64,000 nt of DNA, taken from the NCBI GenBank assembly GCA_030560485.1, contig JAKTTS010000008.1:1-64000 (forward strand), written 5' to 3'. A program made the position numbers and the translations under genes. Within the stretch, counting starts at the first letter, position 1. Each line of letters opens with the position of its first letter. This document shows positions 37,296 through 49,800 of the stretch, piece by piece. The stretch comes from Ascoidea tarda (nom. inval.). Lineage: Eukaryota > Ascomycota > Saccharomycetes > Ascoideales > Ascoideaceae. A model generated the notes under the pieces. It was not told the DNA's origin. It made no database searches and saw nothing but the letters and a program-made list of their open reading frames with translations.

Positions 37296-40001
37296 TTAAT
37301 TAGTTTGAGGAAATTGATAATTATTGAAGTTGTTTTCATCCATGTAATGAGAATCAACCCCTAAAGGAATCCCAAAATTTAAAATTGATGGATTCACATT
37401 AACATTTAAATCGCTAATATTCCCTTGAAGCATATTAACCATTGGAAATGTAAAGTAATTTATTGGATTCAAATTGGCTAAAAATAAATTATGTTGGGTT
37501 AATAAATGTGGTTGAGCAGGCTGAGCAAATATTGGAATAAATTTGGGTCCAAATTGATTAATACCAGTTCCATCAAGCATTGATATACGTGATGTTGGTA
37601 AATTATTAAACGATTGCAATGCATTTATCGATGTCTGAATATAATTATTTGCAGTATTAATGTTATTTGCACTAGAATTTATTGATGGTGCCTGAATATT
37701 AATTGGATTTCCTTGAATCGAACTAGATGTTTGATTTTGTGTTTGCGTTTGATTTTGATTCTGATTTTGATTTTGATTTTGATTCTGACTTTGATTTTGA
37801 TTTTGATTTTGATTTTGATTTTGATTTTGCGATGATGATGAGGAGGAGGTCAATTGAGCCTGAAGTTGGACTTGAGCTTGAGCATTGACCTGAGCCTGTA
37901 CTTGAGCCTGCACTTGAGCCTGTGCCTGGGCTTGTAACTGGGCTTGGATGTGAGCATGGCTAGAAGTGTCTAACGAAAAATTCAAGTTATTGTAAAGGTT
38001 TACCATCAAACTATTATTTGGATCATGTTCAATGTGATTAAGCATATTACCAACTTGATCGTTCTTTATAGAAATATGATTAGTGGTAGTAGTAGAAGTA
38101 ATACTGCTAGCACTAATTCTAGGATTATGAATATTTCCAATAGAAGCAGGACTATTATTGCCAATATTTTCTGTGCTACCGTTTTTGGAAGTGCTGTTTT
38201 TGAGTAATTCTGTATTTATAGATGAACCTAATAATTTATTTTCAGAAAAATCATGGTTGGACAATGATATTGATGAAATGGATGATAAATTGTTATTTAA
38301 ATCTAGCGGAATACTTGTAAGATCAAGAATTGGATCAATTGATGAGTTGTTATCTTTATGGGTAACGTTGGATAATTCATTGGGGTTTATAAAGTTATTC
38401 AATTGGGATGGATCATCATTGTTCAAGTAGTTATTTGGAGTATTTGCATTATTGTTGGATGAGCTAGCTATGCTTTCATTATCTTGTAGGTTAATTTTAA
38501 ATTCTGTTAAGGTTGGAGTTAAATCGTTGGGGTAAGGAAACTCAAAATTAAACTCGTTTGAGAAAAAGACAGCTTCAGAGGATGCAGATCTCTGTTTTTC
38601 TTCTAAAATCTTGATTTGAGGAATGTCAGATGTCGAGTAAGCCTTTGTTTTGTTTAAAGAATTTAACGAAGCTTCTTGGTTGAAAAAATTAGTTGATATA
38701 GCTTCATTTTGTTCTTCGTTTTGAGAATAATAGATTGGTGAAGTATAATCATCTTTCGGTGAGCCATTTTTCACAAATTCTTCATTAAAGTTTTCAATAT
38801 AATTATTATTATAATTATTGTTATTGTTATTGTTATTGTTATTGTTATTTTTATTGTTGTTGTTGTTGTTGTTATCAAAATTGTTAAATTTTTTATTGTT
38901 ATTAAGATCGTCTTTATTAGTCTCGCTGGTATCGGTATTATCATTATAATTATCATTATCGTTATTGGTAATTTTCCTGAATTTTTGTTGTTTGATTTTC
39001 TTTCTAGTTCTAATTTTGACACCAAAACCTTTTAAGGTGTGGTGAAAAGCAGGGCTGACAGATAAGCCTTTAAAGTGTTTGGCAGTTGAAACGACAAAAG
39101 TGTCGGATTTGACAGTTGTTATACAATGAGGAGTGACATTAATGGCCATTAAGGTGGCAGAAGAAGGTAATTTTGTTGGTTGTTGGTTTTGGGTAAGAAA
39201 AGAAGCAGTTGGAGAAGAATTGCCCATTGTTTGGATGATGTATAGGCTAAAGCAGAGTTTGTAGTTGCCTTCGTATTTGACAGATAGATTTGTAAAGACG
39301 ACTAGAGCTTGTAGTTTTGGATCACCTTTAAGGTATTGGACAGTTAGAACAGTTGTTCCACAGAGCATGTCACTGCTGGTTAGATTTTTTGATTCTAGTT
39401 CCTTTATTCTTTTTAGTTGTCTTTTTCTTTTGACTGTGGGTGTTTGAGAGGTGTTTTGGTTGTAGTTTTTTAAGATATTGGAAGATTTGATGATTTCAGT
39501 ATCTATGTTTTCGTATTCATCGCTATCGATGTCGTTATTTAGTTTAATATCATTTTCGTTTTCCATTTCGTTGTTGTTATCGTTGTCATTCTCATTTTCA
39601 TTTTCATTTTCATTGTCGTTGTAGTTATAGTTGTCATTATCGATATCGATATTATTGTGGTTATGGTTATTGCTATGGTTGTTGGCGATGATGCTGTCTT
39701 CGTAATCAGAATCTGAGTCGCAATCTGAGTTACAAGAGTTTGGTAGTCTTTCTATGCTTGCAACGACAAAGAGAGTGTCAAGACATTGGCCAATGATGTC
39801 CTTGCCATTTTCATCTAGGAGTGAGACTTTGACTACAGGAGGAGGATCGACCAATCTTCTGCTACTGGCAGCAGTTATAGTCTTTTCACAGACTCTCGCC
39901 TGAATAGGTTGTTGGACAACTTCTAGCTTGAAGTTTGAGGATATGGAGGAAATGTAGTCAGATCTTATTGGTTTGACTTTGTCTTTTGTATATTTTGTCA
40001 T
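37296..40001 (-). CDS. Velvet-domain transcriptional regulator (VosA/VelB/Ryp-like)
   Basis: A 901-residue protein with a velvet domain at about residues 26-340, the fungal DNA-binding fold related to NF-kappaB. The N-terminal half reads LEVVQQPIQARVC, then RRLVDPPPVVKVSLLDENG; the family pattern is a QQP-x-x-A-R-x-C stretch followed by DPPPIVQL. The second half has ALVVFTNLSVKYEGNYKLCF, then SDTFVVSTAKHFKGLSVS and KGFGVKIRTRKKIK, matching the family's F-x-DLSVR-x-EG-x-FRLRFSL and GVKIRIRK motifs. A 120-residue Asn/Asp/Glu insertion (about 87-205) splits the domain. The rest is Asn-rich, then an Ala/Gln/Val repeat and Gln-Asn repeats, ending without a known domain. In filamentous fungi velvet proteins couple development, dimorphism and secondary metabolism. 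Which subfamily this is I cannot decide. ATG at 40001 is clear. Confidence 0.85.
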   Translation of the reverse strand: MTKYTKDKVKPIRSDYISSISSNFKLEVVQQPIQARVCEKTITAASSRRLVDPPPVVKVSLLDENGKDIIGQCLDTLFVVASIERLPNSCNSDCDSDSDYEDSIIANNHSNNHNHNNIDIDNDNYNYNDNENENENENDNDNNNEMENENDIKLNNDIDSDEYENIDTEIIKSSNILKNYNQNTSQTPTVKRKRQLKRIKELESKNLTSSDMLCGTTVLTVQYLKGDPKLQALVVFTNLSVKYEGNYKLCFSLYIIQTMGNSSPTASFLTQNQQPTKLPSSATLMAINVTPHCITTVKSDTFVVSTAKHFKGLSVSPAFHHTLKGFGVKIRTRKKIKQQKFRKITNNDNDNYNDNTDTSETNKDDLNNNKKFNNFDNNNNNNNKNNNNNNNNNNNNYNNNYIENFNEEFVKNGSPKDDYTSPIYYSQNEEQNEAISTNFFNQEASLNSLNKTKAYSTSDIPQIKILEEKQRSASSEAVFFSNEFNFEFPYPNDLTPTLTEFKINLQDNESIASSSNNNANTPNNYLNNDDPSQLNNFINPNELSNVTHKDNNSSIDPILDLTSIPLDLNNNLSSISSISLSNHDFSENKLLGSSINTELLKNSTSKNGSTENIGNNSPASIGNIHNPRISASSITSTTTTNHISIKNDQVGNMLNHIEHDPNNSLMVNLYNNLNFSLDTSSHAHIQAQLQAQAQAQVQAQVQAQVNAQAQVQLQAQLTSSSSSSQNQNQNQNQNQNQSQNQNQNQNQNQNQTQTQNQTSSSIQGNPINIQAPSINSSANNINTANNYIQTSINALQSFNNLPTSRISMLDGTGINQFGPKFIPIFAQPAQPHLLTQHNLFLANLNPINYFTFPMVNMLQGNISDLNVNVNPSILNFGIPLGVDSHYMDENNFNNYQFPQTN

Positions 40002-42097
40002 TTTGGGGAGAAAGAAGAAAAAAGAGAGATTATGGTTGGTAGAAGTTGGAGTTGAGTGAAGAGAAGTAGTGATAGGGATGCGTGTGTGGATGTGGATATA
40101 TATTTGTGTATATAAATACTTAAATAATAAATATTTTTGATGTGACTATGATTATGATTATATTAGAATGAGATGAGTTGGAATAATATGAATAACTGTT
40201 AGGGAAAAAGAAGAAAATTTGAAGTGAAATAAAGATTATCGTAAATATGCTACTAGGAGGATTTTTTTTATTTTCTGGATTTTAGGTGAAGATGAGAAGA
40301 TGAGAAGATAAGTAGGTAGGTGTTTAAGTGTCTCTAGCTGGTTACGAGGTGATGAAGAGTGGATGTGTTATAAAGATATAGAGATAATGATTAAATGTGA
40401 ATTTTTGAAGATGGAAAGAAGTGAAATTGAGATTGGAATAAGATAGGATAGGATAAGATAATATATAGTGTGTAGACCAATTAGAAGAAGTTGGTGATGG
40501 AATTAGAGAAGAATATAACAATAGGACAAAATAAAAATAAAAATAAAAATAAAAACAAATAAAAGCTGGAAGTAGATTAGAATATATAAGAGGGAATAAA
40601 TATAAAGGAAAAAAAAGGAAGTATTTATAAAATGATAGGATTGTGAAGGAGAAATTAAAGTGGAAGAGAAAGAAACAGAAAAAAAAGTTAGAGTGAAAAG
40701 AAGAATTGAAATTAAAGTAAAAGTGCAAATAAGTTAGAATTTGAATTAAATGAGAAATAGAATAAATAAAATAAATTCAAATTGAATTGGAATTAAAATT
40801 AACATTTATGATTAAAATTTGCAATTTAAATTTGATTTTTTTATAAATTTAAAACTTGTAAATTTGCGAAAGAAGAATTTAAAAGACAAATATTTTGATA
40901 TTTTGATATTCTAAGATCCCAAGGTTCTGATGTTTAGGATAGAATATTTAGAATATTTGAATATCTCGAACATTCAATTTCAAATATTCAAAGTGTTCAA
41001 GAAAGAGAACAATTGATGAAAACTAAAAGTGCTCAAAGGTTAAGGTTCAATATGACTCGTCTGGAATTCACAGAGAGTTTCTGCTGTTGATCTTCCTGTT
41101 TATCGCCATCAGCAGCTGAGATTCTCACCAACTTTGGTTATTCTCTTGTTGTTTTTTGCTGCTTGATATTCTTTGCCATTCTCTGCATTGTTGGAAAGAG
41201 ATGTTTGTTTTGTTGTCAAACTCTTTACGTCTCTTGTTTTTGCTTTCAGAATCACAATGCCTTATCCATGGCAATTTGGCTTCAGAGTTCAAACAAGATA
41301 TCTTTGAGTGGATAAACAAGTTTCTGTTTTTTCTGCTAGCTTTCTGCTGGTATTCTGCTGGCCCTTGCTCGTTCTTGCTAATTGTTGGTGTTTGGCTAGT
41401 TTTGCTAGTTTTTTGTCGGTTTCATTTGGGCTGCAAACAGTCTCCTGTCTCTTTGTTCATGGACCTATTTCCTCGCTCTCTGTGTCTCATTTGCGTGTTC
41501 CATCGCTGTCTCCATCAGAGTCGTTAGCAGAGCTCTCGCCAGAGTCTTTGCCGAAGTCCTCCCCGGGCAGAAGCCCTTTTGTTTCCTCTGCTGCGTTTGC
41601 TGCTTCTGTTGCTGCTGCTGTTTCTCCCCTTAACAGAGGCTTGCTGCCAGCAGAGGCGCGCAAGATCCAGCACCCACATGCGTATTACACGCGCTATATT
41701 TTTTGGCACACCTCCCGCTTGAGGTTTCAGATCCCGGTAGCACAAGCATGCTGCATACCGCGGCCAGACCAGGCAATAGACTTAACCAGACCGGAGCATG
41801 ATTGGCTTCCGGCGCTCTGGTTTTTTTACTTTTCCTACTGTCTATTGTCTAACTTGTGCAATCCTGGATTGCCAAGTTGCTCGCAATTCCGCTTACTCAC
41901 CCCAGTTCCAGCTGCTGTGAAAGGCAATTTGAGCAGAACGCGAAAACAGGACGCGGAAGCATACGTTTAACTGGACCCGCAGAAGCAGGATTTATTTCTT
42001 TTCTTTCAAAACGTGACCATTGGCTATCGAAAAAGTGTGAGGGCAAGAAAAATGCCATTTCGAGGAGTCTATTGTTGGTCAATATTTCGCTTTTTTT

Positions 42098-42133
42098 CTC
42101 TTCTTTCTTCTCTTCTTTCTTCTCTTCTTTCTA
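42098..42133. repeat. 12-base CTCTTCTTTCTT array
   Basis: Three tandem copies of a polypyrimidine unit. Confidence 0.8.
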
Positions 42134-43298
42134 GCTGGAGCGTACAAGTACAGCTGGAATATCTGAAACAGCGAGCAACCAACTCGTTCTTGTTGTTGTG
42201 TGCCTTGTTTTCCCTCATTCTACGCTGAAGTGCTTGTTTTTCTCACTATCGCCCACTGTCTTTGCCCTATGATTTATACCCTCACCACTTATCACCGACA
42301 CAACACAACATATCCTTTTTCGCTCGATCTCCATCATTGCAAACCTGATAAGTTCGAAACCCATCGGCAAATCTAGTCCGATTACAATAAATGATTGGTT
42401 TAAAGAAAAAGCTGTGACTTTACTGGTTTGCGAGAGGTTGGTTATTTGTTTCCAATTTTTTTCTAATTAAATAACAAATAACTGTAAAACCCATAAAGTC
42501 CACAAAACCCATGAAATCATTAAATCCACGGAAGCAATAAGCCAGGTGAACTGACTCATGTTTAACCAACAATCACTTGACCAATGACAACTCAATTATT
42601 TAACCATTTCGCTAAATAGTGAAATGTATAATTACAATTATTCAGTTCTTCTTAGCTGTTTTTACTGTTTTATTCTGCTGTTTTATTTTGTTGTTTTAAT
42701 TATTGCTCTTTCAGTCCAAAAAAGAAATGATAAATATGAAATTGTGGAATCATTTAATCTGTTTTTTTAAAAAGACTGTTTAAACTTGATTAAAGTTGAA
42801 TCTTGATTCTTTTTGATTAATTTTAATCATTTTTATATCAATTGTTGGTTAACAATTTCAAAACTATGCAAAACTGCTTACATATTCCTTAAAACATTTG
42901 TGCTAATTTTGAACTTTTTCCATATTTCCTAAATTCTTTATACAATTTTTATAATACCATCAAATTGGAATATAATAAAAAACCAAATTTCAAGAATTCA
43001 AAAAAAAACCGGTGTTCACCCAGTGCACTGTCTGCTCCTCATATGCGCACCACTGCGTCTGTACGCGGTGTCGGTATTTCTTGTGCGGCAAGTCACTTCT
43101 GTGCTCACTATCTTGATGAGACTCTTTGCCCAATGGTTCGGATACTATAGGTTTCATTTACAAGCACAAAAGCACCGCTTCTAGAAACGCTATTCTTATG
43201 GCCCTTCCTCTATGGGAGAGCTATGGTTTTCCCCCTCTCGACTCTCGTGCATTCTAACTTATTTCTAAGCACAGCTCTGATTTCCTATACATGCACAT

Positions 43299-43304
43299 CA
43301 CGTG
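43299..43304. promoter_or_regulatory. E-box CACGTG
   Basis: In the context ATCACGTGTAT, nearly identical to the site at 62965. Confidence 0.35.
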
Positions 43305-43514
43305 TATTACCCTTTCTCACAAAACTTTTACCCTTGCAGTGTGGTCGGGTCTGCTTTTTGTCCACTAATTTGAGCTTGTTTTGTCCAGAGATTCTGCTAT
43401 TGTTCTGCACCATTACTATAGAACAATTTCAGCAAATAAACTACACTTTTCCAGCCAATCGAACTCTTGCATTTGGACTCTTTCTTTCCTCCCTATTTCC
43501 TTCCGCAATTAATA

Positions 43515-43553
43515 ATAAATATTATCTGATAATATTTATAAGATAATATTTAT
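43515..43553. repeat. 12-base inverted repeat plus a third copy
   Basis: ATAAATATTATC (43515-43526), one base, GATAATATTTAT (43528-43539), two bases, and GATAATATTTAT again (43542-43553). The first arm can pair with either of the others. Confidence 0.82.
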
Positions 43554-43854
43554 GAGCACAAATACTGATTAATTTTATTATTTTCTTCTGATTATCTTAT
43601 TATTAAACCACCACTTCTCATTACAACTACTGATCCAATAATTGAGTCAGCTCTCACCCGTTGCATCGCTATTAAACAGTTGACAATGTTTATCAATTTC
43701 AATTCATTACTCACTTTTCTTCCATCTTGGAGCATATATTTTATTTTTTTGGTTTTTTCACAATAAACCATCTTTATTATACTAATTCCCTTTACTCTTT
43801 CTAGAAATCTCCTCTTCTCAATAAACTTACTTCCCAGATCTATTTCTACCCTAT

Positions 43855-43889
43855 TTCCATTCCCATTTCCATTTCCATTTCCATCCCAA
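43855..43889. repeat. TTTCCA hexamer array
   Basis: About five copies in the pyrimidine-rich leader region of COQ5. Confidence 0.8.
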
Positions 43890-44149
43890 ATTTTATCTAT
43901 TTTATATCCTTTTCCCCTAATCTCTGACCTTTTGAATCTCTGAACCTCTTTCTATAACCTACCAAATCTGAATAAATGCAAAAAATAAATGTCCTTCCTC
44001 ACTATCTAATTTTGTTTATCTTGATCTCAATTTAAAACTCAATTTATGCTCATCTTTAATCTAAAGGTTAAATATTCCAACTTTTTTCTATTTTTCTCTC
44101 TTACTCTCTCTCTCTTTACCTTTTTTATTGTTTTATTGTTTTGTTTTGT

Positions 44150-44175
44150 TTCTTTCTTTCTTTCTTTCTTTCTTT
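44150..44175. repeat. TTTC tetramer array
   Basis: Simple microsatellite in the pyrimidine-rich region upstream of COQ5. Confidence 0.8.
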
Positions 44176-44416
44176 TTTTTTCTTTTCCTTTTCCTAATTT
44201 TTGTCCACTTCTTTTCTTTCATCTTGCTACTTAATTTCATCTTTATTTTTTTAATCTTGCATGTCTATGTTTTTTTTTTGTTTTAGTCTTAGAAAATCAT
44301 AAATTCCACTTGTTCTAACTTTAACCATTTCAATTCAACAATCTCAATAAAACCTTTCTTGACCTATTCCTAAGTTTTTGTTTTGTTTTATTTTATATTA
44401 TATTGTATTATGTTAC

Positions 44417-44464
44417 TTTATTTTATTTTATTTTATTTCATTTCATTTCATTTCATTTTAACTT
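44417..44464. repeat. TTTTA / TTTCA pentamer array
   Basis: Four TTTTA units followed by four TTTCA units, upstream of COQ5. Confidence 0.8.
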
Positions 44465-45873
44465 TACTAAATTTTTCTTTTCTTTTTTTACAATTGCAAA
44501 TGAACAGCTAGTTCAATCCATCTATTTACCACCCTACTTAATTAAATATTCAACATCCTATTTTATTTATTTATTCAACGTCTTATTTTATTTATTCAGC
44601 TTTTGGCTTATCTACTCATTCTGTTATTTTTACTATCTTTCTCCCTTTATATGCCTTTCATACAAAAGTGTCATCGCTATTCTATTATTCCCAATGCTTC
44701 TCAATCCCCACTTTTAACTTCTAAGTTTATATCATTTCTTTATTTTCCATCAACACAATATCACTTATTAAGATTGAGAAAGATAATCATTCCATGTACA
44801 ACTCTCCTTATTTTGACTATTATTCACAATAATTTTCTTTTATTGTTCCATTAATAATAACAAAAATAATCATACACCGTGAAATCTTTAATTTAGTTAT
44901 TTCATCTCTAATTCACTTTTAATCATGTTTTCACATTTCCTATCTTTCTTTCTCAATTTTTCAACAAACAAAGTTTAGGTTTCAATCTCTTGGTTAATTA
45001 TTGAATACCTTTTTAGTTTGTTTTCATTCGTTCTGATTCAACTCATTTATTTTTCTTTTTTTTTTTTTTTCCAATTAATCATCTTTTTTTTCATGTTTAT
45101 CATCTATCTTAGTCTCAATTAATCGACTTCATTTTTTTTTACTCTGTTTACTCAAGTAATTTCAGACATATGCTCCTCTCTAAAATGGGATACTACCATC
45201 ATAATTTTTGATTTGCTTCTCAATTTGTAATCCAATATAACAAAACTATATGATAGTACTGCCAAACTAATTCTCCTGATTTCACATTTAGCTTACTTTT
45301 AGGTTCACTAATTTTTTTTTCTTTTGATTTCTTTTGCTTTTGATTTTTCTTCTCTTAATTTTTCTCTATTAACAGGTGGCTCAAATCCTTCTATTCTCTT
45401 AATCTTATCACTTTGCATTATTTTGGTCCATCTTGATCTATTTTCTCCCTTCTTTTCTCTTCGATTCCCACTCGTAGCAACTATCCAAAGTCAACTTTTT
45501 CCTTGCAACCCATCCCAGTGGGTGCCGTTTTCACTTATTATACTCCCACAAACCTGGAAAATTGGTCCTAAAATAGCGCAAATATACCCACGTAAAAAAG
45601 CGCAGAGCATTGCATGCGTTCTGTTTAACTTTCTCTTGTTTTTTTTTTTCTTTTCTCCAACATTTTCGTACTTTTCGTACTTTTCGTAATTTCCATATTT
45701 TCGTGTTTCTTGTAATTTTTGCAAGAAATGTGCCCGCGCATTATCGGCTTTTTTCACATGTCCGTGTCCTGTCGGCTTTTCTCCAAACCCTCGAAAACTC
45801 AACTCATTTTTTTTCACTAGTTCCAATTGGAAAACTCCCATTTCACCTCTTTCTTCATCTCCTTAAATATTAA

Positions 45874-46830
<957 letters not shown>

Positions 46831-46895
46831 AATATCTTATAAATTGTACATTTTTTCTGAATTATATACTAATAACCATATAACTTTCCTGTAAT

Positions 46896-49800
46896 TTAAT
46901 TGCTACTTAATAACCAATCAAGAATATAATACATATTCTCGGTTCGATTAATTGCTTCCATCAATTTCACAATTTTCTTACTTTTAAGCCTCTTATTATT
47001 AGAACTCGAATAATTAATATTATTTCCATTGGAGTTTTCAATGATATCCCCCTTTTTAATTATCCCATTATCTGTAAATATTTTATCTTTTCCTTCATAC
47101 ATATCGACCTTAATCACTTTTCCATTATTAATAAATAGCTTGATTTTATTTAAATTTTGAAAAATATTCGTTTTACCACCAAATAAGTTATTGTAACCAT
47201 CGTTGTTATTTTTATCGTTGCTATTGTTATCACTATTACTACTACCATTATTAGAGCCTATGCCCATGTTCATACCCATATTCATACCAATGCCTATATT
47301 CATATTCATATTCATGTTTAAACTATTAAGGCTCGATCTGTCCGGAAATATATTCAAATTGGTTATCATAGTAAACTCGTATATATTACCACTAATATTC
47401 AACTCCGATCCAGTTAAATTATACTCAAGTCCCAATGAAAGCTCATCAATTGATGAATCTAAAAGCAAAAATTTCATAAAATAATTATTCTGAAAAAATT
47501 TTAAACTTTGATTGTGATAATGATTGGAATTTAAAGTTTTCTTAAGCTTGATTAATGAGTTTCTTCTTTTATGTACAAATGATGATGATAAATGTTGTTC
47601 ATTACTATTCATATTCATATTCATATTGTTTATTCCAAATTCATTTTCATGATTACTGATGATATTGCCATTGCCATTATTATTGCTGTTGCTAGATATA
47701 TCAACATCCGCAAATAAATCAAGAAATACTTCAAGATCAATATTTCCTTTATCATTATACAACCCTTTATAATTTAAATTTGAATTAGTATAAGAATGCG
47801 ATGCTGTTGATGATGATCTAGATCTATTAATAATTTCTCTTGGATTATTTATTATCCCATTACTGGTTATGGATCCTTTTCTACGTTCAAAACTTAATCC
47901 AGAAGCATCTGTTTCTAAATTTTTTTTCCTAAAAACATGTAATGGCTCTTCGGTTTGTGTTGGGATATTAAGAATATCATTTGCTTTAGAATTATTATTA
48001 TCATCATCCTGGCAACAATGCGATTTTTCAGCTAAGGATTTTATTAAATTTTCAATGAACAACCATGATCTTATATCTACTAGAAAATCTTGAAAGTTTT
48101 TCAAAAAATCGTCGACTTTAGTCGTTAAAAATGGTTGATTAAGAGAGTTCGATTCAGGGTTATCGACTTCTGTATAAATAATATCAATTGATCTGATTTT
48201 TTTCAATTTTGATAAAGAATTATTAATAAAACTATACTTGACATCAACAGTATTGGAATTTGTTCGTGCATTTGCTGAATGAGTAGAGTTTGAAACATTT
48301 TTAGAATTATTATCCAATACATTATTGAAACCATTATTTTTACTTTCATCTTCCTCATCTTCTTCAATCAATACAGCATCATCAAGGTTATCCATTGTTA
48401 TACCGTTAAAAGCTTCGGGATTTTTAACATTTATCATATATTGTTTTTGTACTTGAGAGTTAAAATTGGAAAATATATCATCGACAAGGGGAACATCATT
48501 TACTAATGATTTTTTTGATTTTCCTTCTTGCAAATTTACCAAGTCATTATAATTATCGATATATAATTCGTCGGTATTGTTTCTTTTATTTGTCTTTCGT
48601 ATTAAATCATTCAAATCAAGAAACTCCTCTTCTTCAAATTTTGATTTTTGTTTATTGATTTTGGTAGACTCTTTAAATTTAATTTCAATTTTATAAGATC
48701 TATTGAAACTATTAAAATATGATAAAAATAAGTCAATAGGGATCCAAACGTTAGGAAAAAACTTTAAATTTAGGCATGTTTTCAAATTTGAATTGTTAAT
48801 GGGAGTGACAAAGTATTTTGCGATATTATGATCAATAAAATTAATAGTTGTGTTCTGTGGATTCAGAGATTGGTTGATAGTTTTTAATTGAATATTTCTT
48901 AATGAATTGGTAACGGAATCGAGATATAAGGAAGTTAAAACAGTGTCTAGAGGCAAGAGAGAGTTTTTTGCATCAGCTTTCACAGAAAATTGGATGTATT
49001 TTATGTCTTTATGAAATTTTGTGTTGTAAGTTTCTGATTGGAATACATCAAGATTATCGTTTGGTAATTCTTCATTTATATTCATCATTTCGCTATCCAC
49101 GTCATTTTTATCATCATTAGTTTTATTGTTATTTTCTGGTGCTTTAAGGTATTGATTCTGTATTTTGAAAGATTTCCTATTTATATACCTATTATCCTCC
49201 CAGTATTTCATAAAAAGGCCAATTTTATTATTAACATTTATTTCTGGTTTCCCGAAGTTAGAATAGCCATTGATCAAATCCAAAGCTTTTTCTTTCCATG
49301 GGTCAGAATTAACATACGACGTGGAGGAATTCAATTGGTTTAGATAATATATGTATTCATTTTGATGAATAATATAAAATACCATGGATAATTCGTCAAT
49401 ATAGTTGAATAAATCGACATTTTGCTGGTCATCAAGTTCCGAGTTGGAAGTGGAATTGGGGTTGGAAGCAGTAGTTGAAGTAGGAGTGTCATTCGATTTT
49501 ATAACAGATAGTTTGTCTAACTTTGTCAAGTACTTTAAATTGCTGACAAAATTGTTTAGCTTTATTATGTCGTATTGAATATTTTGCTTATTTATTGGTT
49601 TCTTCGGTAATCCAGTTACTGTCAACGAATTAAGCAAGACTTTATCAGCAGAGTTTTCAATTGACTTGTTTGTGAAAGAAAGCTGTCTTTTCAAAGAAAC
49701 AAACTGCCCTTTAATTCTCAAAAATATGGGTTTCTGATCGTTCTTAGCGTCCATATTAACATTATCTTCTTTGTTAGCATTTTGATTGGCATTGATCTGG

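Noticed and set aside
41308-41970. A 220-codon plus-strand frame in the velvet/COQ5 gap
   Set aside because: The composition changes along it with the GC block, it has no recognisable domain, and it overlaps competing frames. It is most likely chance, though a transcript test would settle it.
43223-43546. A 107-codon hydrophobic frame starting with ATG
   Set aside because: The pyrimidine-rich strand automatically yields Leu/Ser/Phe-rich frames; no signal or domain is visible.
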